Counted from the stretch's first letter, positions 51,501 to 54,213 are shown. The stretch is 64,000 nt of DNA from Siphonodentalium dalli (GCA_032622095.1 CP136063.1:280047426-280111425); one strand, 5' to 3'. Notes: generated from the sequence alone by a model not told the origin. Numbers and translations are program-made.

Positions 51501-54213
51501 TGGATGGATAGGTATGATGGAGATGGATATGGATGGATGGAGATGGATGGATGGGTATGGATGGAGATGGGTATGGATGGATAGGTATGATGGAGATGGA
51601 TGGATATGGAAGGATGGAGATGGATGGATGGATGGGTAATGATGGAGATCGATGGATGGGTATGGATGGATGGATGGAGATTAGTATGGATGGAGATGGA
51701 TGGATGGATGGATGGAGATGGATGGATGGAGCAACGTTAATGAGTAACGGTCAGCAAGGGTTTTCCAGGCTATCCCAAGTGAAAACTTTTGTTGATAAAA
51801 GGTATGTAAGCTGTACCCTATATTTGATTAGCTGTTGATGATATTGATGATTCCATTGATTTCTAACAAACTTGTTGTTTATTATATACATGTAGATTTT
51901 ATAAGTAGGGAACATTTCTCTCAGAGCAACGTTAGTGAGTAACCTTGGTCAGCAAGGGTGTTCCAGGCTATACCAGGTGAAAACTTCAGTTGGTACAGGT
52001 TATGTAGGCTGTAATGTTTGATTGTTCTGCTGATAATATTAACAATTCTTTAAATTATGTTAATGCTTATCATGATTCTAATATATTTTAATAAGATGGT
52101 TCTAGTTGATTAACCAATCAAATTAACCAATCAAAGTTAACGTTACAATTAGGTGGAGTAATTGTAAAGGTTCATACTTTTGTATCATCTCGATGTAAAT
52201 TCTAAATATCAAAAATATATATTAAACAATCACGTATATGAAGTGTTGTTTTTCTTCTCCTGAGAGGTGGCAAGGCTGTGGCTTTAAGGGGAGGTTGGAG
52301 GCCACACACCCTAACCCATTTAAACTAACCAATCAAAGTAAACGTTACGATTAGGTGGAGTAATTGTTGAGGTTCGTACTTTCGTATCATCTCGATGTAA
52401 CTATTTCTCAATATCAAAAATATATATTAAACAATCATGTATCTGAAGTGTTGTTTTTCGTCCCCTGAGAGGTGGCAAGGCTGTGGCTGTAAGGGGAGGT
52501 TGGAGGCCACACACCCTAACCCATTTAAACTAACCAATCAAACTTAACGTTACGATTTGGTTCGTACTTTCGTATCATCTCGATGTAAATATTTCTAAAT
52601 ATCAAAATATATACTAAACAATCTATCTGCTGTGTTATTTTTCTTCCCTGGAGAGATCGTAAGGGTTGCCTTCTGAACCTTGGTCACTTGTATGTGACTC
52701 CCGGTGTACCGACGATATTTTATGAGATTGCAAAATATAGGGGGAGGGTAAGCTTAATGAGAATAACTTATAAATATTAAATCACAAAGCATAATGCTTT
52801 GTAATAAACAAACCAAGCATACATTTTTCTACCTAACAAACTATACCGCATCCATTTTCGATGTACGGTCTCCAAGTTATGACAAATTTTACTCCGTTTC
52901 GGACGCGAAATGGCAATTTGGTGTTTTGGCTACTTTTCAACAACATATACTGATCATATAGCCTTAAATATCCAAATAAACCTGAGATGATGTTTAGTAT
53001 GTTTTATATAAAACAATAATAGTGTAACCAAGCATAAAAAAACAACCTTTTGTCTCCAATATGTCTAATATTGGATCATGGATAATTTTTCTGGTTTGCC
53101 CTACCCCTATAACAGCAGTCAAATTTGGGGTCAGTTGACAACAAAAAGTGACGAAATCCATAAACTTACAATAGAATAATCAACAATATGACTTAGTTTT
53201 AACTAAAATATGATTTCAGATGAAAGTTCAACTAGTTTTAACAACTTATGATCACTTTTTTATTTTTTATACACAAAAAACCAAGAAAAATGGCAAAAAA
53301 TGCAAAAAAAAACGACAATTTTGAATATAAGAGATTTTCAATAACCCATAGGGCCATAACGAAAATATTTCGCATCCAATAGTAGAAATTTTCTCACAAT
53401 ATAGTTAGTCAAACATATAGAATATGTTGTGAAAACATCAAGATGTATGGATATCAATTTACTGAGTTACCAGACCTCAAATATGGCATTTCGTCACAAA
53501 ACCCCATGTCACAAAGCCAAATTTGACTAAGTCCATGTTACGGAACACACATTTCGTTGGTAGAATTCTTTTCGTTCTTGACCATTAAGGTATGAAATAG
53601 TGTATTATTGTGCTCTACCCAGTAGGTTAACCACTTATTTAGTGAAAAAAAAACAAAATTATTGTCTATTTTTAAAAATAATTGACCCTAAAATCTGCTT
53701 TTTATCCTATTTTGACAATATGGCAAAATTAGGGACTCGGAAATCTTAAAAACGACCCATTTTTGGGGTACTAAAATGTCCGTAACTCAAAAAATATTTG
53801 ACGAATCTGAAAAAGGTTTTCGGTTCTGTAACCAGCATGGTGAGATCTACAAAATAAGCACAAAAATGAATAGATTATAACAATTTGAATTTTTCATGAA
53901 CATCCCTACTAACAGCAAATATAAGTGGGATAGTTGTTATTCTTCCTAAGCTTACCGACTCTGTATTTGAACCTGGTGGTAAATCGGGACCATAAGTTTG
54001 TGTTGAGCCTGGCTTTGCATGCAAATCCTTCATTTCAACATCATGAATAACCACATCATCAAGATTCCCATAACTCGTTGTCGGATGATCATTTGTCAAA
54101 ACTGCAACTGCATCATTGAGGTCATTTTTGGCGATTTTCAATGCCCTTCTAATGTCAGTTTCGCAGAACCCCATGGCCAGAAGGGTGTTGACATGTTCCT
54201 CGCTCGTTTCCAT
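450..54213 (-). CDS. USP24: Ubiquitin-specific protease USP24, N-terminal half (24 exons, 3'-truncated by the window)
   Basis: USP24 is a very large cysteine deubiquitinase that removes ubiquitin from substrate proteins. The call rests on recall of the vertebrate protein: exon after exon aligns in order, with blocks such as [31 protein letters not shown] and AKMNSLKE nearly identical. The 24 coding exons total 2,898 nt (966 codons). All junctions are GT-AG and all phases are compatible, so no frameshift is needed. Residues 1-45 form a UBA domain, about 87-900 a helical repeat scaffold, and about 900-966 the start of a ubiquitin-like domain. The Cys/His catalytic domain lies past the left edge. 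The linker between exons 14 and 15 lacks about 20 residues present in vertebrates; a missed exon or a real difference would both explain this. The start is the ATG at 54213, which matches the family's N-terminus. An in-frame ATG at 54300 is possible but would add residues not seen in the family. Intron 1 is over 8 kb. Confidence 0.93.
695..868. repeat. Partial copy of the GAGGTCCCCAGAGG MITE family
   Basis: Contains the family's right-hand segments CCTCATTCTGCAAAT and ACCATATTTTTAGGCCT and the internal block also seen at 33195-33330. The left inverted repeat is missing. Confidence 0.5.
1626..2008 (+). mobile_element. TTAA-flanked piggyBac-like MITE, family A, copy 1
   Basis: Flanked by TTAA on both sides, with terminal CCCTTTACCCAACA and its inverse. 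It holds two back-to-back perfect hairpins whose arms begin GCCAATGCATTCTCTTATAT, separated by an AT-rich spacer. There is no coding capacity. TTAA targets with CCCTTT ends are typical of piggyBac. Confidence 0.85.
2290..2592 (+). other. 100-codon open frame inside the Harbinger-like element
   Basis: Starts ATGGCGCTGC and encodes an acidic protein with a basic patch ([10 protein letters not shown]) and a pattern [12 protein letters not shown] recognise no domain. Two other elements of the same type carry an ATGGC-initiated frame at a similar place, so it may be the first exon of a transposon gene, or captured DNA. Confidence 0.3.
2768..2902. repeat. Perfect 57-bp inverted repeat (hairpin)
   Basis: The arms 2768-2824 and 2846-2902 are exact reverse complements with a 21-nt loop. 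They lie inside the 2052-3183 element. Confidence 0.9.
3347..3524 (-). CDS. USP24: USP24 exon 23
   Basis: Completes the split Gly codon and encodes [36 protein letters not shown] and [21 protein letters not shown] is identical in the family. The last part begins the ubiquitin-like domain. Acceptor CTTTCAG, donor GTG|GTGAGT, ending in phase 0. Confidence 0.95.
3652..3855 (+). repeat. Partial family F TTAA-type MITE
   Basis: Shares with 26160-26386 the blocks TTCAGTTATA, GGGAGATGTTCAGATAA and GTCAATGAGTATTTA. The CCCTTT terminus is lost. Confidence 0.55.
4059..4220. repeat. Hairpin element with GAGTAATCAATT ends
   Basis: A near-palindrome of about 160 bp. The ends AGAGTAATCAATTAGTTC and its inverse surround a core with GAGAGACGT and TTTCTTACC. 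A similar hairpin occurs at 15081-15195 and a diverged one at 46357-46503. Confidence 0.7.
4225..4470 (-). mobile_element. Family F TTAA-type MITE
   Basis: Runs between TTTAACCATTTATATAC and AGTACAGAAAGGGTTAA, giving degenerate CCCTTTCTGTACTAAAT termini next to TTAA. It is inverted relative to the copies at 3652 and 26160. Confidence 0.6.
4738..4881. repeat. Imperfect palindrome of about 144 bp
   Basis: Arms of about 65 bp, beginning GATCTCCAATGAGTTATATT and ending with its near-inverse, around a short centre with GAGTAGACG. There are a few mismatches. It may be an old foldback element. Confidence 0.7.
5316..5452 (-). repeat. 68-bp tandem duplication covering the USP24 exon 22 donor
   Basis: Two copies of the exon end and donor ACTGG|GTATGT lie 68 bp apart, differing by a few substitutions and a 1-nt indel. 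The downstream copy cannot be used without losing frame. Confidence 0.85.
5396..5508 (-). CDS. USP24: USP24 exon 22
   Basis: Encodes 37 residues plus two bases, [20 protein letters not shown] and [17 protein letters not shown]. It matches the family's LTHAVTRATKMLTATAMP. The acceptor TTTTTTCCAG lies next to a minisatellite. The donor ACTGG|GTATGT and about 60 nt of exon end are tandemly duplicated 68 bp downstream. Only the first donor keeps the frame into exon 23. Confidence 0.9.
5518..5947 (-). repeat. Minisatellite of 7 copies (54 or 67 bp) at the exon 22 acceptor
   Basis: Units begin ACATATAAACCTTAACATC at 5518, 5585, 5639, 5693, 5760, 5827 and 5881. Long units (67 bp) carry an extra ATATATCACCACTA that short units (54 bp) lack. 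The first unit starts 9 nt upstream of the exon 22 acceptor and provides part of its pyrimidine tract. Confidence 0.9.
6434..6580 (+). repeat. One-sided copy of a TTAA element starting AGGCACGG
   Basis: TTTAAAGGCACGGATGGCC matches the ends of the elements at 46879 and 63796 (family G). The other end was not found. Confidence 0.45.
6891..7252 (+). mobile_element. TTAA-flanked piggyBac-like MITE, family A, copy 2
   Basis: Bounded by TTAA at 6887-6890 and 7253-7256, with CCCTTTACCCAACA termini, two hairpins, the same spacer, and the right-hand block with GGTCAAGGAGCCGG. Nearly identical to copy 1. Confidence 0.85.
7528..8307 (+). mobile_element. PIF/Harbinger-like MITE, TTA target duplication
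   Basis: Terminal inverted repeats GGCCAAAAAAAAAAGTG... and its inverse extend about 33 bp to TTTGATTCTCGGGCA. TTA flanks both sides (7525-7527, 8308-8310). The interior of about 700 bp is AT-rich with TAGATA-type simple sequence and no coding signal. Confidence 0.75.
8799..8852 (-). CDS. USP24: USP24 exon 21
   Basis: An 18-codon exon, [18 protein letters not shown], almost identical to vertebrate DSVSLHKKFIADCYTRLE. Acceptor TTCTCTAG, donor GAG|GTTAGT, phase 0/0. It follows exon 20 in frame, which supports the normal splice from that array. Confidence 0.94.
9046..9209 (+). mobile_element. Family C TTAA-type MITE
   Basis: Left end TTAACCTTTCATGATG, right end GTAATGAAAGGGCTAA, with the hairpin core arms ATATATAAGAGAATGCACTG and its partner inside. 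Decayed. Confidence 0.6.
9262..9395 (+). repeat. Partial family C MITE
   Basis: Carries AGGTCATGGTAATTATTATT, the hairpin core, and the terminus TCAGGAAGCTCCAGTCAAGG, but no left end. Confidence 0.5.
10249..11548 (-). repeat. USP24: 45-bp minisatellite, 29 units, built from the USP24 exon 20 / intron boundary
   Basis: Units start at 10249, 10294 (35 bp, 10-bp deletion) and then every 45 bp from 10329 to 11499. Read on the minus strand, each unit encodes [15 protein letters not shown] and includes the exon 20 end and donor AAG|GTGAGA. Units are almost identical; common variants are AAA to ATA (Lys to Ile) and a few single changes. About 27 units are continuously open in the USP24 frame. The unit also holds TACTAAC, CTCAG and CAG|GTACAA. 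Confidence 0.97.
11512..11652 (-). CDS. USP24: USP24 exon 20 (shortest form, first of about 29 donors)
   Basis: Encodes 47 residues (772-818), [32 protein letters not shown] and [12 protein letters not shown]. It matches the family's YINLNPRLKK, where the vertebrate exon also ends. The acceptor is TTTTTAG|ACA. The last 12 codons and the donor AAG|GTGAGA are the first unit of a 45-bp array that continues to 10249, so this exon has many alternative ends. In-frame extension by n x 15 residues is open for about 27 units. I chose the donor that gives the family's usual length. Confidence 0.9.
12180..12545 (+). repeat. Dispersed repeat with GACAG-rich end, copy 1
   Basis: Contains AAATTTGAGCTCGACCTGT, a second diverged block CGAACTTGACCTGTATTTTG, and GGACAAGACAGACCAATG near the end. 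The copy at 29665-30055 shares this order. It resembles old retroposon fragments common in marine invertebrates. Confidence 0.55.
12574..12650 (-). CDS. USP24: USP24 exon 19
   Basis: A 77-nt exon completing the split Gly codon and encoding [18 protein letters not shown] then RMLAGQL. It matches the family's FNLFKTFFENVNLCDHRL. Acceptor TTTGCAG, donor CTG|GTATAT. Confidence 0.9.
12835..13100 (+). repeat. Retroelement-like segment with TATA box and ribozyme-like motif
   Basis: A GC-richer block with TATATAA at 12983-12989, followed 40 bp later by the hammerhead-like core (13027-13065), then CTGCAGGTTATCTGAGGGTTG and a T-rich tract. This arrangement resembles terminal regions of Penelope-like elements or retrozymes, but I see no coding remnant nearby. 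Confidence 0.35.
13027..13065 (+). ncRNA. Candidate type I hammerhead ribozyme
   Basis: CTGATGA (13031-13037) and GAAA (13052-13055) are the invariant core boxes. Stem I pairs GGTC (13027-13030) with GACC (13062-13065). Stem II pairs GTTA (13039-13042) with TAAC (13048-13051) around a 5-nt loop. Stem III is the palindrome AGCGCT, with CTC before the predicted cut after 13061. One extra A (13038) lies between the core and stem II. Very short, self-complementary stem III is known from Penelope-type hammerheads, which work as dimers. Confidence 0.5.
13321..14592 (-). repeat. Family F MITE interrupted by the hAT element
   Basis: The left part (13321-13369) has TTATTATCTGAACATTTCCC. The right part (14445-14592) continues with CCTTCTGCACTTG to the terminus AGACAGGGTTAA. 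Removing the insertion restores the order seen at 4313-4470. Confidence 0.75.
13370..14444. mobile_element. Non-autonomous hAT element, 8-bp TSD GAAATCCT
   Basis: Termini TAGTGATGTTCCGATAAT and its inverse end in CATCACTA. GAAATCCT occurs directly before (13362-13369) and after (14445-14452). The element, about 1.07 kb with no transposase, split a family F MITE whose halves flank it. Confidence 0.88.
14600..14711 (-). CDS. USP24: USP24 exon 18
   Basis: Encodes [20 protein letters not shown] and onward to SPK plus one base (phase 1). It matches the family's MCFEWFTKGQHDLES. Acceptor ATGCAG, donor AAAG|GTTAGT. A TTAA-type MITE sits about 40 bp upstream of the acceptor. Confidence 0.92.
14753..14995 (+). 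mobile_element. Family C TTAA-type MITE with hairpin core
   Basis: CCCTTTCTTCACTGGAGCTTC at the left and TCCTGTCATGAAAAAG before TTAA at the right. Two hairpins carry the arms CCAATGCATTCTCTTATATA. The left flank is a degenerate GTAA. Confidence 0.7.
15081..15195. repeat. Hairpin element, same family as 4059-4220
   Basis: Begins GAGAGTAATCAATTGGTTCC, with AGAGGCGAGAGACGTCGG and TAGCACACGAGTTTCTTACC inside. The right arm is cut short. Confidence 0.6.
15574..16002. mobile_element. MITE with GAATGAGGTCCCCAGAGG inverted repeats, copy 1
   Basis: Terminal inverted repeats of about 70 bp begin CAAGCCTTGAAATAGTGTG and include TTTGCAGAATGAGGTCCCC, with the exact inverse at the right end. No coding capacity. 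Further copies lie at 33118 and 38327. Confidence 0.8.
16172..16303 (-). CDS. USP24: USP24 exon 17
   Basis: Encodes 44 residues (665-708), [20 protein letters not shown] and [13 protein letters not shown]. It matches the family's EAHLKFLAFFLQEATLYLG. Acceptor TTCACAG, donor GAG|GTGAGA, phase 0/0. Confidence 0.94.
16362..16566 (-). repeat. Three tandem units of 67-70 bp in a USP24 intron
   Basis: CAGTGGGTAAAT occurs at 16371 and 16441, and CAGCGGGTAAAT at 16508, each followed by AAAAATATAAAA and ACATCACCACTAA. Confidence 0.8.
17075..17221 (-). CDS. USP24: USP24 exon 16
   Basis: Encodes 49 residues (616-664), [29 protein letters not shown] and [12 protein letters not shown]. It matches the family's IVKLVTGSLIACHRLA...STLVDGRY. 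Acceptor ATTTCAG, donor AGT|GTAAGT, phase 0/0. Confidence 0.92.
17291..17813. mobile_element. TIR element of about 520 bp
   Basis: Left CAGCTAAGGATATCGGTTGG and right CAACCCAACAGATATCCC are inverse. The repeats run about 75 bp, including ATGCTGTTTTGGACTGAGTC. A related single arm occurs at about 61680-61735. The target duplication is unclear. Confidence 0.6.
18081..18164 (-). CDS. USP24: USP24 exon 15
   Basis: Encodes 28 residues (588-615), [16 protein letters not shown] and [11 protein letters not shown]. The match to vertebrate USP24 resumes after a gap of about 20 residues found in vertebrates between exons 14 and 15. Acceptor ATTGTAG, donor AAG|GTAAGC, phase 0/0. Confidence 0.88.
18366..19405. 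mobile_element. Possible TIR element with CAGGCCTCAG ends
   Basis: CAGGCCTCAG at the left and CTGAGGCCTG at the right, with a possible ACTTAG on both sides. The interior is AT-rich with GGAGACTT and GGCGAAGTC blocks. The inverted repeats are short, so this is uncertain. Confidence 0.4.
19638..19752 (+). repeat. 56-bp tandem duplication
   Basis: GAACAGGTCAGACA occurs at 19656 and 19712, each followed by TATTAATCTATTAT. Confidence 0.8.
19838..19925 (-). repeat. Partial family F MITE
   Basis: Carries TTAGACCATTCTAATGTATAC and GGAAAATCCATTTAGTATA, then AAAGGCTTAA. Confidence 0.45.
20816..20977 (-). CDS. USP24: USP24 exon 14
   Basis: Encodes 54 residues (534-587), [32 protein letters not shown] and KCVEDIKK. 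It matches the family's LWELAHLP...ALEEHLTILSD. Acceptor TTTCAG, donor AAG|GTAGGT, phase 0/0. Confidence 0.95.
21451..21546 (-). CDS. USP24: USP24 exon 13
   Basis: Encodes 32 residues (502-533), [20 protein letters not shown] then [21 protein letters not shown] is identical in the family. Acceptor TTGCAG, donor AAG|GTATGT, phase 0/0. Confidence 0.94.
21937..22035 (+). repeat. Short tandem repeat of about 28 bp
   Basis: TTACTACCTAACTAACTA is repeated three times, each followed by TATATAAAACAA. Confidence 0.85.
22296..22566 (-). repeat. Minisatellite with 39- and 27-bp units
   Basis: ACCTAGCATAGGGATATAAC recurs eight times. Long units include GGGAATTAGTTTT; short units join directly through CACCTGAG. 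Confidence 0.9.
22860..22951 (+). pseudogene. Non-LTR retrotransposon RT relic, segment 1
   Basis: Ends in KKENDIGV, the start of the motif LGVxxDSxLxFxxHI near the C-terminal end of non-LTR reverse transcriptases. It is continuous with 24914-25229 once the hAT insertion is removed. Confidence 0.6.
22952..24913 (+). mobile_element. hAT element with broken transposase, 8-bp TSD GGGGTAAC
   Basis: Termini TAGGGCTTCACGGT and ACCGTGAAGCTCTA. GGGGTAAC is found directly before (22944-22951) and after (24914-24921). It is inserted into an RT relic and carries a decayed BED-type transposase. Confidence 0.9.
23582..24876 (+). pseudogene. hAT transposase relic with BED zinc finger (ZBED-like)
   Basis: Frame 2 encodes a BED finger: [11 protein letters not shown], then CRLC and HLRTNHP, with a basic KRKRE tail. 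After an in-frame TAG at 23873 it continues with [15 protein letters not shown] and [17 protein letters not shown]. Near 24300 a deletion shifts the frame, and the protein resumes as [17 protein letters not shown] and [18 protein letters not shown], both hAT core motifs. It ends at SYMDYVV without the C-terminal dimerisation region. It resembles the ZBED1/4 group and is inactive. Confidence 0.9.
24914..25229 (+). pseudogene. Non-LTR retrotransposon RT relic, segment 2
   Basis: Carries [16 protein letters not shown], then [21 protein letters not shown] and [15 protein letters not shown] with frameshifts. Order and motifs are those of the RT C-terminal region of CR1-like or related LINEs. Interrupted at 25229 by a MITE. 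Confidence 0.8.
25230..25621 (+). mobile_element. TTAA-flanked piggyBac-like MITE, family A, copy 3
   Basis: TTAA at 25226-25229 and 25622-25625, CCCTTTACCCAACA termini, two hairpins. An extra GGCCGGTTTT near the right end. It splits the RT relic. Confidence 0.88.
25626..25765 (+). pseudogene. Non-LTR retrotransposon RT relic, segment 3
   Basis: After the MITE, reading frames give [18 protein letters not shown]-like sequence ending at the 3' end of the relic. The match is weak; the assignment rests on continuity. Confidence 0.4.
25879..25986 (-). CDS. USP24: USP24 exon 12
   Basis: Encodes 36 residues (466-501), [18 protein letters not shown] and EHLFLLFQK. It matches the family's [17 protein letters not shown]. 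Acceptor ATTACAG, donor AAA|GTAAGT, phase 0/0. Confidence 0.95.
26160..26386 (+). mobile_element. Family F TTAA-type MITE, fullest copy
   Basis: Left CCCTTTCTATACTAAATGG, right ATTTAATATAGCAAGGGTTA, with flanks TTGA and TTAG that look like decayed TTAA. Confidence 0.6.
26730..27880 (+). mobile_element. Harbinger-like element, right end unclear
   Basis: Starts GGCCACATAAAAATGC after TTA, then TTTCTCAAGGACCGCCGC, like the element at 2052. An ATGGCC at 26974 opens a frame, followed by frames with [19 protein letters not shown] and, after a shift, [12 protein letters not shown]. It shares CCTGCCTCCCTCATC blocks with its relatives. I cannot see the right terminus before exon 11. Confidence 0.45.
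27890..27993 (-). CDS. USP24: USP24 exon 11
   Basis: Completes the split Gly codon and encodes [19 protein letters not shown] and ELTMIWKMQ. The match to the family's DQAQYCDRIKGIIELLGSK is close. The donor is CAG|GTATAG. The acceptor GTTTTACAG is itself the proximal copy of a 31-bp tandem repeat that extends into the intron. Confidence 0.95.
27994..28092 (-). repeat. 31-bp tandem repeat abutting the exon 11 acceptor
   Basis: GTAAAACAGATGATAC recurs three times, each followed by GGATGTAAAAC. On the minus strand the proximal unit supplies GTTTTACAG, the exon 11 acceptor. Confidence 0.88.
28629..29020 (-). mobile_element. TTAA-flanked piggyBac-like MITE, family A, copy 4 (inverted)
   Basis: TTAA at 28625-28628 and 29021-29024. 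Same structure as the other copies, in the opposite orientation. Confidence 0.87.
29665..30055 (+). repeat. Dispersed repeat, copy 2 of the 12180 family
   Basis: CGAACTTGATCTGTATTTTG and CGAACTTGACGTGTATTTTG recur, then GGACATATGGATGCC. Confidence 0.55.
30423..30537 (-). CDS. USP24: USP24 exon 10
   Basis: Encodes [15 protein letters not shown] and [16 protein letters not shown] plus one base of the next codon (phase 1). It matches the family's VTKLIED...LLDWLVEN segment. Acceptor TTTACAG, donor GAAG|GTCAGT. Confidence 0.94.
30673..31072 (+). mobile_element. TTAA-flanked piggyBac-like MITE, family A, copy 5
   Basis: TTAA at 30669-30672 and 31073-31076. Two hairpins and the usual right-hand block with a GGCCGGTTTTGGCCG variant. 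Confidence 0.87.
31262..31515 (+). repeat. ATC/ATA-rich microsatellite
   Basis: Imperfect runs of CATCAT and AATCATCATCAT with several short duplications. Confidence 0.9.
31705..32252 (-). repeat. Dispersed repeat with CCCCCAC ends and GACAGACGG tract
   Basis: Left GCTAGCATACCCCCACC, right GAAAGTGGGGGTATAAT, with AAATCGGTTCATA twice and a GACAGACGGACGG tract at about 32145-32215. This layout is common in marine invertebrate genomes. Confidence 0.55.
32645..32803 (-). CDS. USP24: USP24 exon 9
   Basis: Encodes 53 residues (340-392), including [13 protein letters not shown] and [17 protein letters not shown] then NAKMNSLKE, among the best family matches in the window. Acceptor ATTTTAG, donor GAG|GTATTT, phase 0/0. 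Confidence 0.95.
33118..33463. mobile_element. MITE with GAATGAGGTCCCCAGAGG inverted repeats, copy 2
   Basis: Left AATGAGGGCCCCAGAGGG, right CTCTGGGGACCTCATTCTGC, with internal inverted blocks. It ends 6 bp from the exon 8 donor. Confidence 0.7.
33470..33610 (-). CDS. USP24: USP24 exon 8
   Basis: Encodes 47 residues (293-339). [19 protein letters not shown] is strongly conserved in the family. Acceptor TTTGCAG, donor AAG|GTAACA, phase 0/0. The right end of a tandem-inverted MITE lies only a few bases beyond the donor. Confidence 0.94.
33802..35023 (+). mobile_element. Second TTAA-flanked element nested in family B
   Basis: TTAA at 33798-33801 and 35024-35027, termini AGGGGTACTGTACG and GGTACAGTATCCCT. 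A single related end occurs at about 16768 (TTAAAGGGGGACTGTAC). Confidence 0.7.
34191..34821 (+). repeat. Element of family J with four 122-bp tandem units
   Basis: Starts CTAGCCGATGAGCCCGAC. Units begin ACCAAATTTCAAGTCGATAG at 34231, 34353, 34475 (variant) and 34597. It ends in a GACAGACA tract and CTTCAAAATATATA. The units are GC-rich compared with the neighbourhood. Confidence 0.8.
35987..36297 (-). mobile_element. tRNA-derived SINE
   Basis: The minus-strand 5' end has an A-box-like TGGCTCAATCGGTTAG and a B box GGTTCAAATCC about 40 nt on. The 3' end has a GATT tetranucleotide tail at 35988-36003. Confidence 0.75.
36521..36728 (+). mobile_element. TTAA-flanked MITE family B, short copy
   Basis: TTAA at 36517-36520 and 36729-36732, termini CCCTTTGAGTGCCAGGGG. 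One uninterrupted hairpin has arms GCCAATGCATTCTCTTATAT. Confidence 0.85.
37192..37257 (-). CDS. USP24: USP24 exon 7
   Basis: Encodes 22 residues (271-292), [18 protein letters not shown] then LDAP, matching the family's KFGELGGFAAIQ region. Acceptor TTTTTTACAG, donor CCC|GTAAGT, phase 0/0. Confidence 0.9.
37858..37893 (-). CDS. USP24: USP24 exon 6 (36-nt microexon)
   Basis: A 12-codon exon, [12 protein letters not shown], equivalent to the family segment PHGWVVDLVNK. Acceptor CTTCTAG, donor AGG|GTATGT. It is too short to find except by homology, but both phases (0/0) and the neighbouring exons fit. Confidence 0.85.
38327..38770. mobile_element. MITE with GAATGAGGTCCCCAGAGG inverted repeats, copy 3
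   Basis: Left TTTGCAGAATGAGGTCACC, right CTCTGGGGACCCCATTCTGC, and TGTGTCTGACATT at both outer ends. Confidence 0.7.
39119..39241 (-). CDS. USP24: USP24 exon 5
   Basis: Encodes 41 residues (218-258), [17 protein letters not shown] through GSYKP, phase 0 at both ends. The YHFKNR motif matches vertebrate USP24 at the same position. Acceptor TTTGTTTAG, donor CCG|GTTAGA. Confidence 0.9.
39331..39546 (+). mobile_element. Family C TTAA-type MITE
   Basis: TTAA on both sides; CCCTTCGACGACTGGAGC at the left, GCATCTCCAGTCATGAAAG at the right. One arm of the first hairpin is deleted. Confidence 0.7.
39826..40420 (+). repeat. Family C MITE split by a SINE
   Basis: The left half reads CCCTTTCATGATGGGAGC to GCACTGGCTTACA. 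The right half resumes at CAAGGTCAAGGTAAATATTG near 40352. Other family C copies have these two parts joined. Confidence 0.6.
39922..40352 (-). mobile_element. tRNA-derived SINE with ATT tail
   Basis: The minus-strand start has a tRNA-like segment with TGGTTAGCGTGTCAGACTT (A-box region). The other end has GCTATATAAAACTGG and an ATT repeat. A related 3' part occurs at 4584-4660. Confidence 0.65.
41585..42206 (-). repeat. Family J element with CCCGACTTCGTCCGGGC end
   Basis: The right end GGACGAAGTCGGGTCACC and internal ATTGAGCCCAAACTTCC match the copy at 61968-62512 in reverse orientation. Confidence 0.65.
42212..43075 (+). repeat. Family J element with three 122-bp units
   Basis: Starts CTAGCAGGTTAGCCCGCC. 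Units at 42289, 42411 and 42533 match those at 34231-34720. It ends in AGTCTCAAAATATATAG. Confidence 0.65.
43584..43727 (-). CDS. USP24: USP24 exon 4
   Basis: Encodes 48 residues (170-217), phase 0 at both ends, including [20 protein letters not shown], a conserved helix pair of the scaffold, and [13 protein letters not shown]. Acceptor ATTTTAG, donor CTG|GTTAGT. Confidence 0.93.
44229..44296 (-). CDS. USP24: USP24 exon 3
   Basis: A 68-nt exon completing codon 147 and encoding [15 protein letters not shown] and LTEAFQK. It matches the family segment around a conserved Cys-Arg-Phe-Met motif. Acceptor TTGATAG, donor AAG|GTAACA; it ends in phase 0. An 85-bp tandem repeat lies 120 bp upstream in the intron. 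Confidence 0.9.
44417..44706 (-). repeat. 85-bp tandem repeat, about 3.4 copies
   Basis: GAAGTAAACTCC occurs at 44498, 44584 and 44669. Units hold AACTGCCTCGATTCCAGAAT and CTTACGTCACAACACA. Confidence 0.9.
45524..45704 (-). CDS. USP24: USP24 exon 2
   Basis: Encodes residues 87-146 plus the first base of codon 147. The acceptor TTTCAG|CCT and donor GATG|GTGAGA are clear. The block [19 protein letters not shown] is one of the most conserved stretches of the N-terminal USP24 scaffold, followed by [16 protein letters not shown]. The intron before it is the longest in the window. Confidence 0.93.
46357..46503. repeat. Diverged hairpin element
   Basis: AGAGAGTAATCACTTGATTG and its near-inverse surround a centre with TGAATTATTTCA. 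Related to 4059-4220. Confidence 0.5.
46602..46764 (+). mobile_element. Family C TTAA-type MITE
   Basis: CCCTTTCATGACTGGAGCTTC to CTCCCGTCATGAAAGTG, then TTAA. The left flank is TCAA. One hairpin. Confidence 0.7.
46879..47374 (+). mobile_element. TTAA-flanked element with AGGCACG ends (family G)
   Basis: TTAA at 46875-46878 and 47375-47378. Left AGGCACGTGAGGCCTTAG, right CAAGGCCAACCGTACCT. Truncated relatives at 6434 and 63796. Confidence 0.7.
47615..48060. mobile_element. TIR element with TACTCTCGGGCTCC ends
   Basis: Left TACTCTCGGGCTCCAAATAA and right TTATTTGGAGCCCAAGAGTA are inverse. Internal AATAGTGCAGGGG blocks recur at both ends. No coding capacity and no clear target duplication. Confidence 0.65.
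48061..50114. other. Intron 1 stretch without recognised features
   Basis: I see no coding exon, known repeat or structured RNA in this stretch of USP24 intron 1. Confidence 0.5.
50115..50821 (+). repeat. Dispersed repeat with GTCCGTCTGTC tract and three 170-bp units
   Basis: A CCGTCCGTCTGTCTGTCCG tract is followed by three units carrying GATAACTCCAGTTT and GTGTATTTCCC, ending in GCCACGCCCTAGCGATGC. Confidence 0.7.
50998..51732 (+). repeat. GGATGGATG minisatellite
   Basis: About 735 bp of variant GGATGGATGGGTAT and GGAGATGGATGGAT units, open in all three plus frames over long stretches because no unit contains a stop. Confidence 0.95.
51735..52060 (+). repeat. Diverged tandem duplication of about 185 bp
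   Basis: GAGCAACGTTAATGAGTAAC and GAGCAACGTTAGTGAGTAAC head two units with GTCAGCAAGGG and TTCCAGGCTAT. Confidence 0.7.
52110..52670 (+). repeat. Three tandem units of about 200 bp
   Basis: Each unit has ACCAATCAAA, ATCATCTCGATGTAA and GAGGTTGGAGGCCACACACC; the third is truncated. Confidence 0.8.
52671..53955. other. Intron 1 stretch without recognised features
   Basis: AT-rich sequence next to exon 1. I found no exon or repeat structure. Confidence 0.5.
53956..54213 (-). CDS. USP24: USP24 exon 1: start codon and UBA domain
   Basis: Encodes residues 1-86 from ATG at 54213. The start [16 protein letters not shown] is the opening helix of a UBA domain with its MGF loop, followed by [20 protein letters not shown], the third helix. 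The UBA domain binds ubiquitin. The rest is an acidic and polar linker ending TES. The donor is strong (TCG|GTAAGC) and the exon ends in phase 0. Vertebrate orthologues have a longer Gly-rich linker here. An upstream in-frame ATG at 54300 cannot be excluded as the start. Confidence 0.92.
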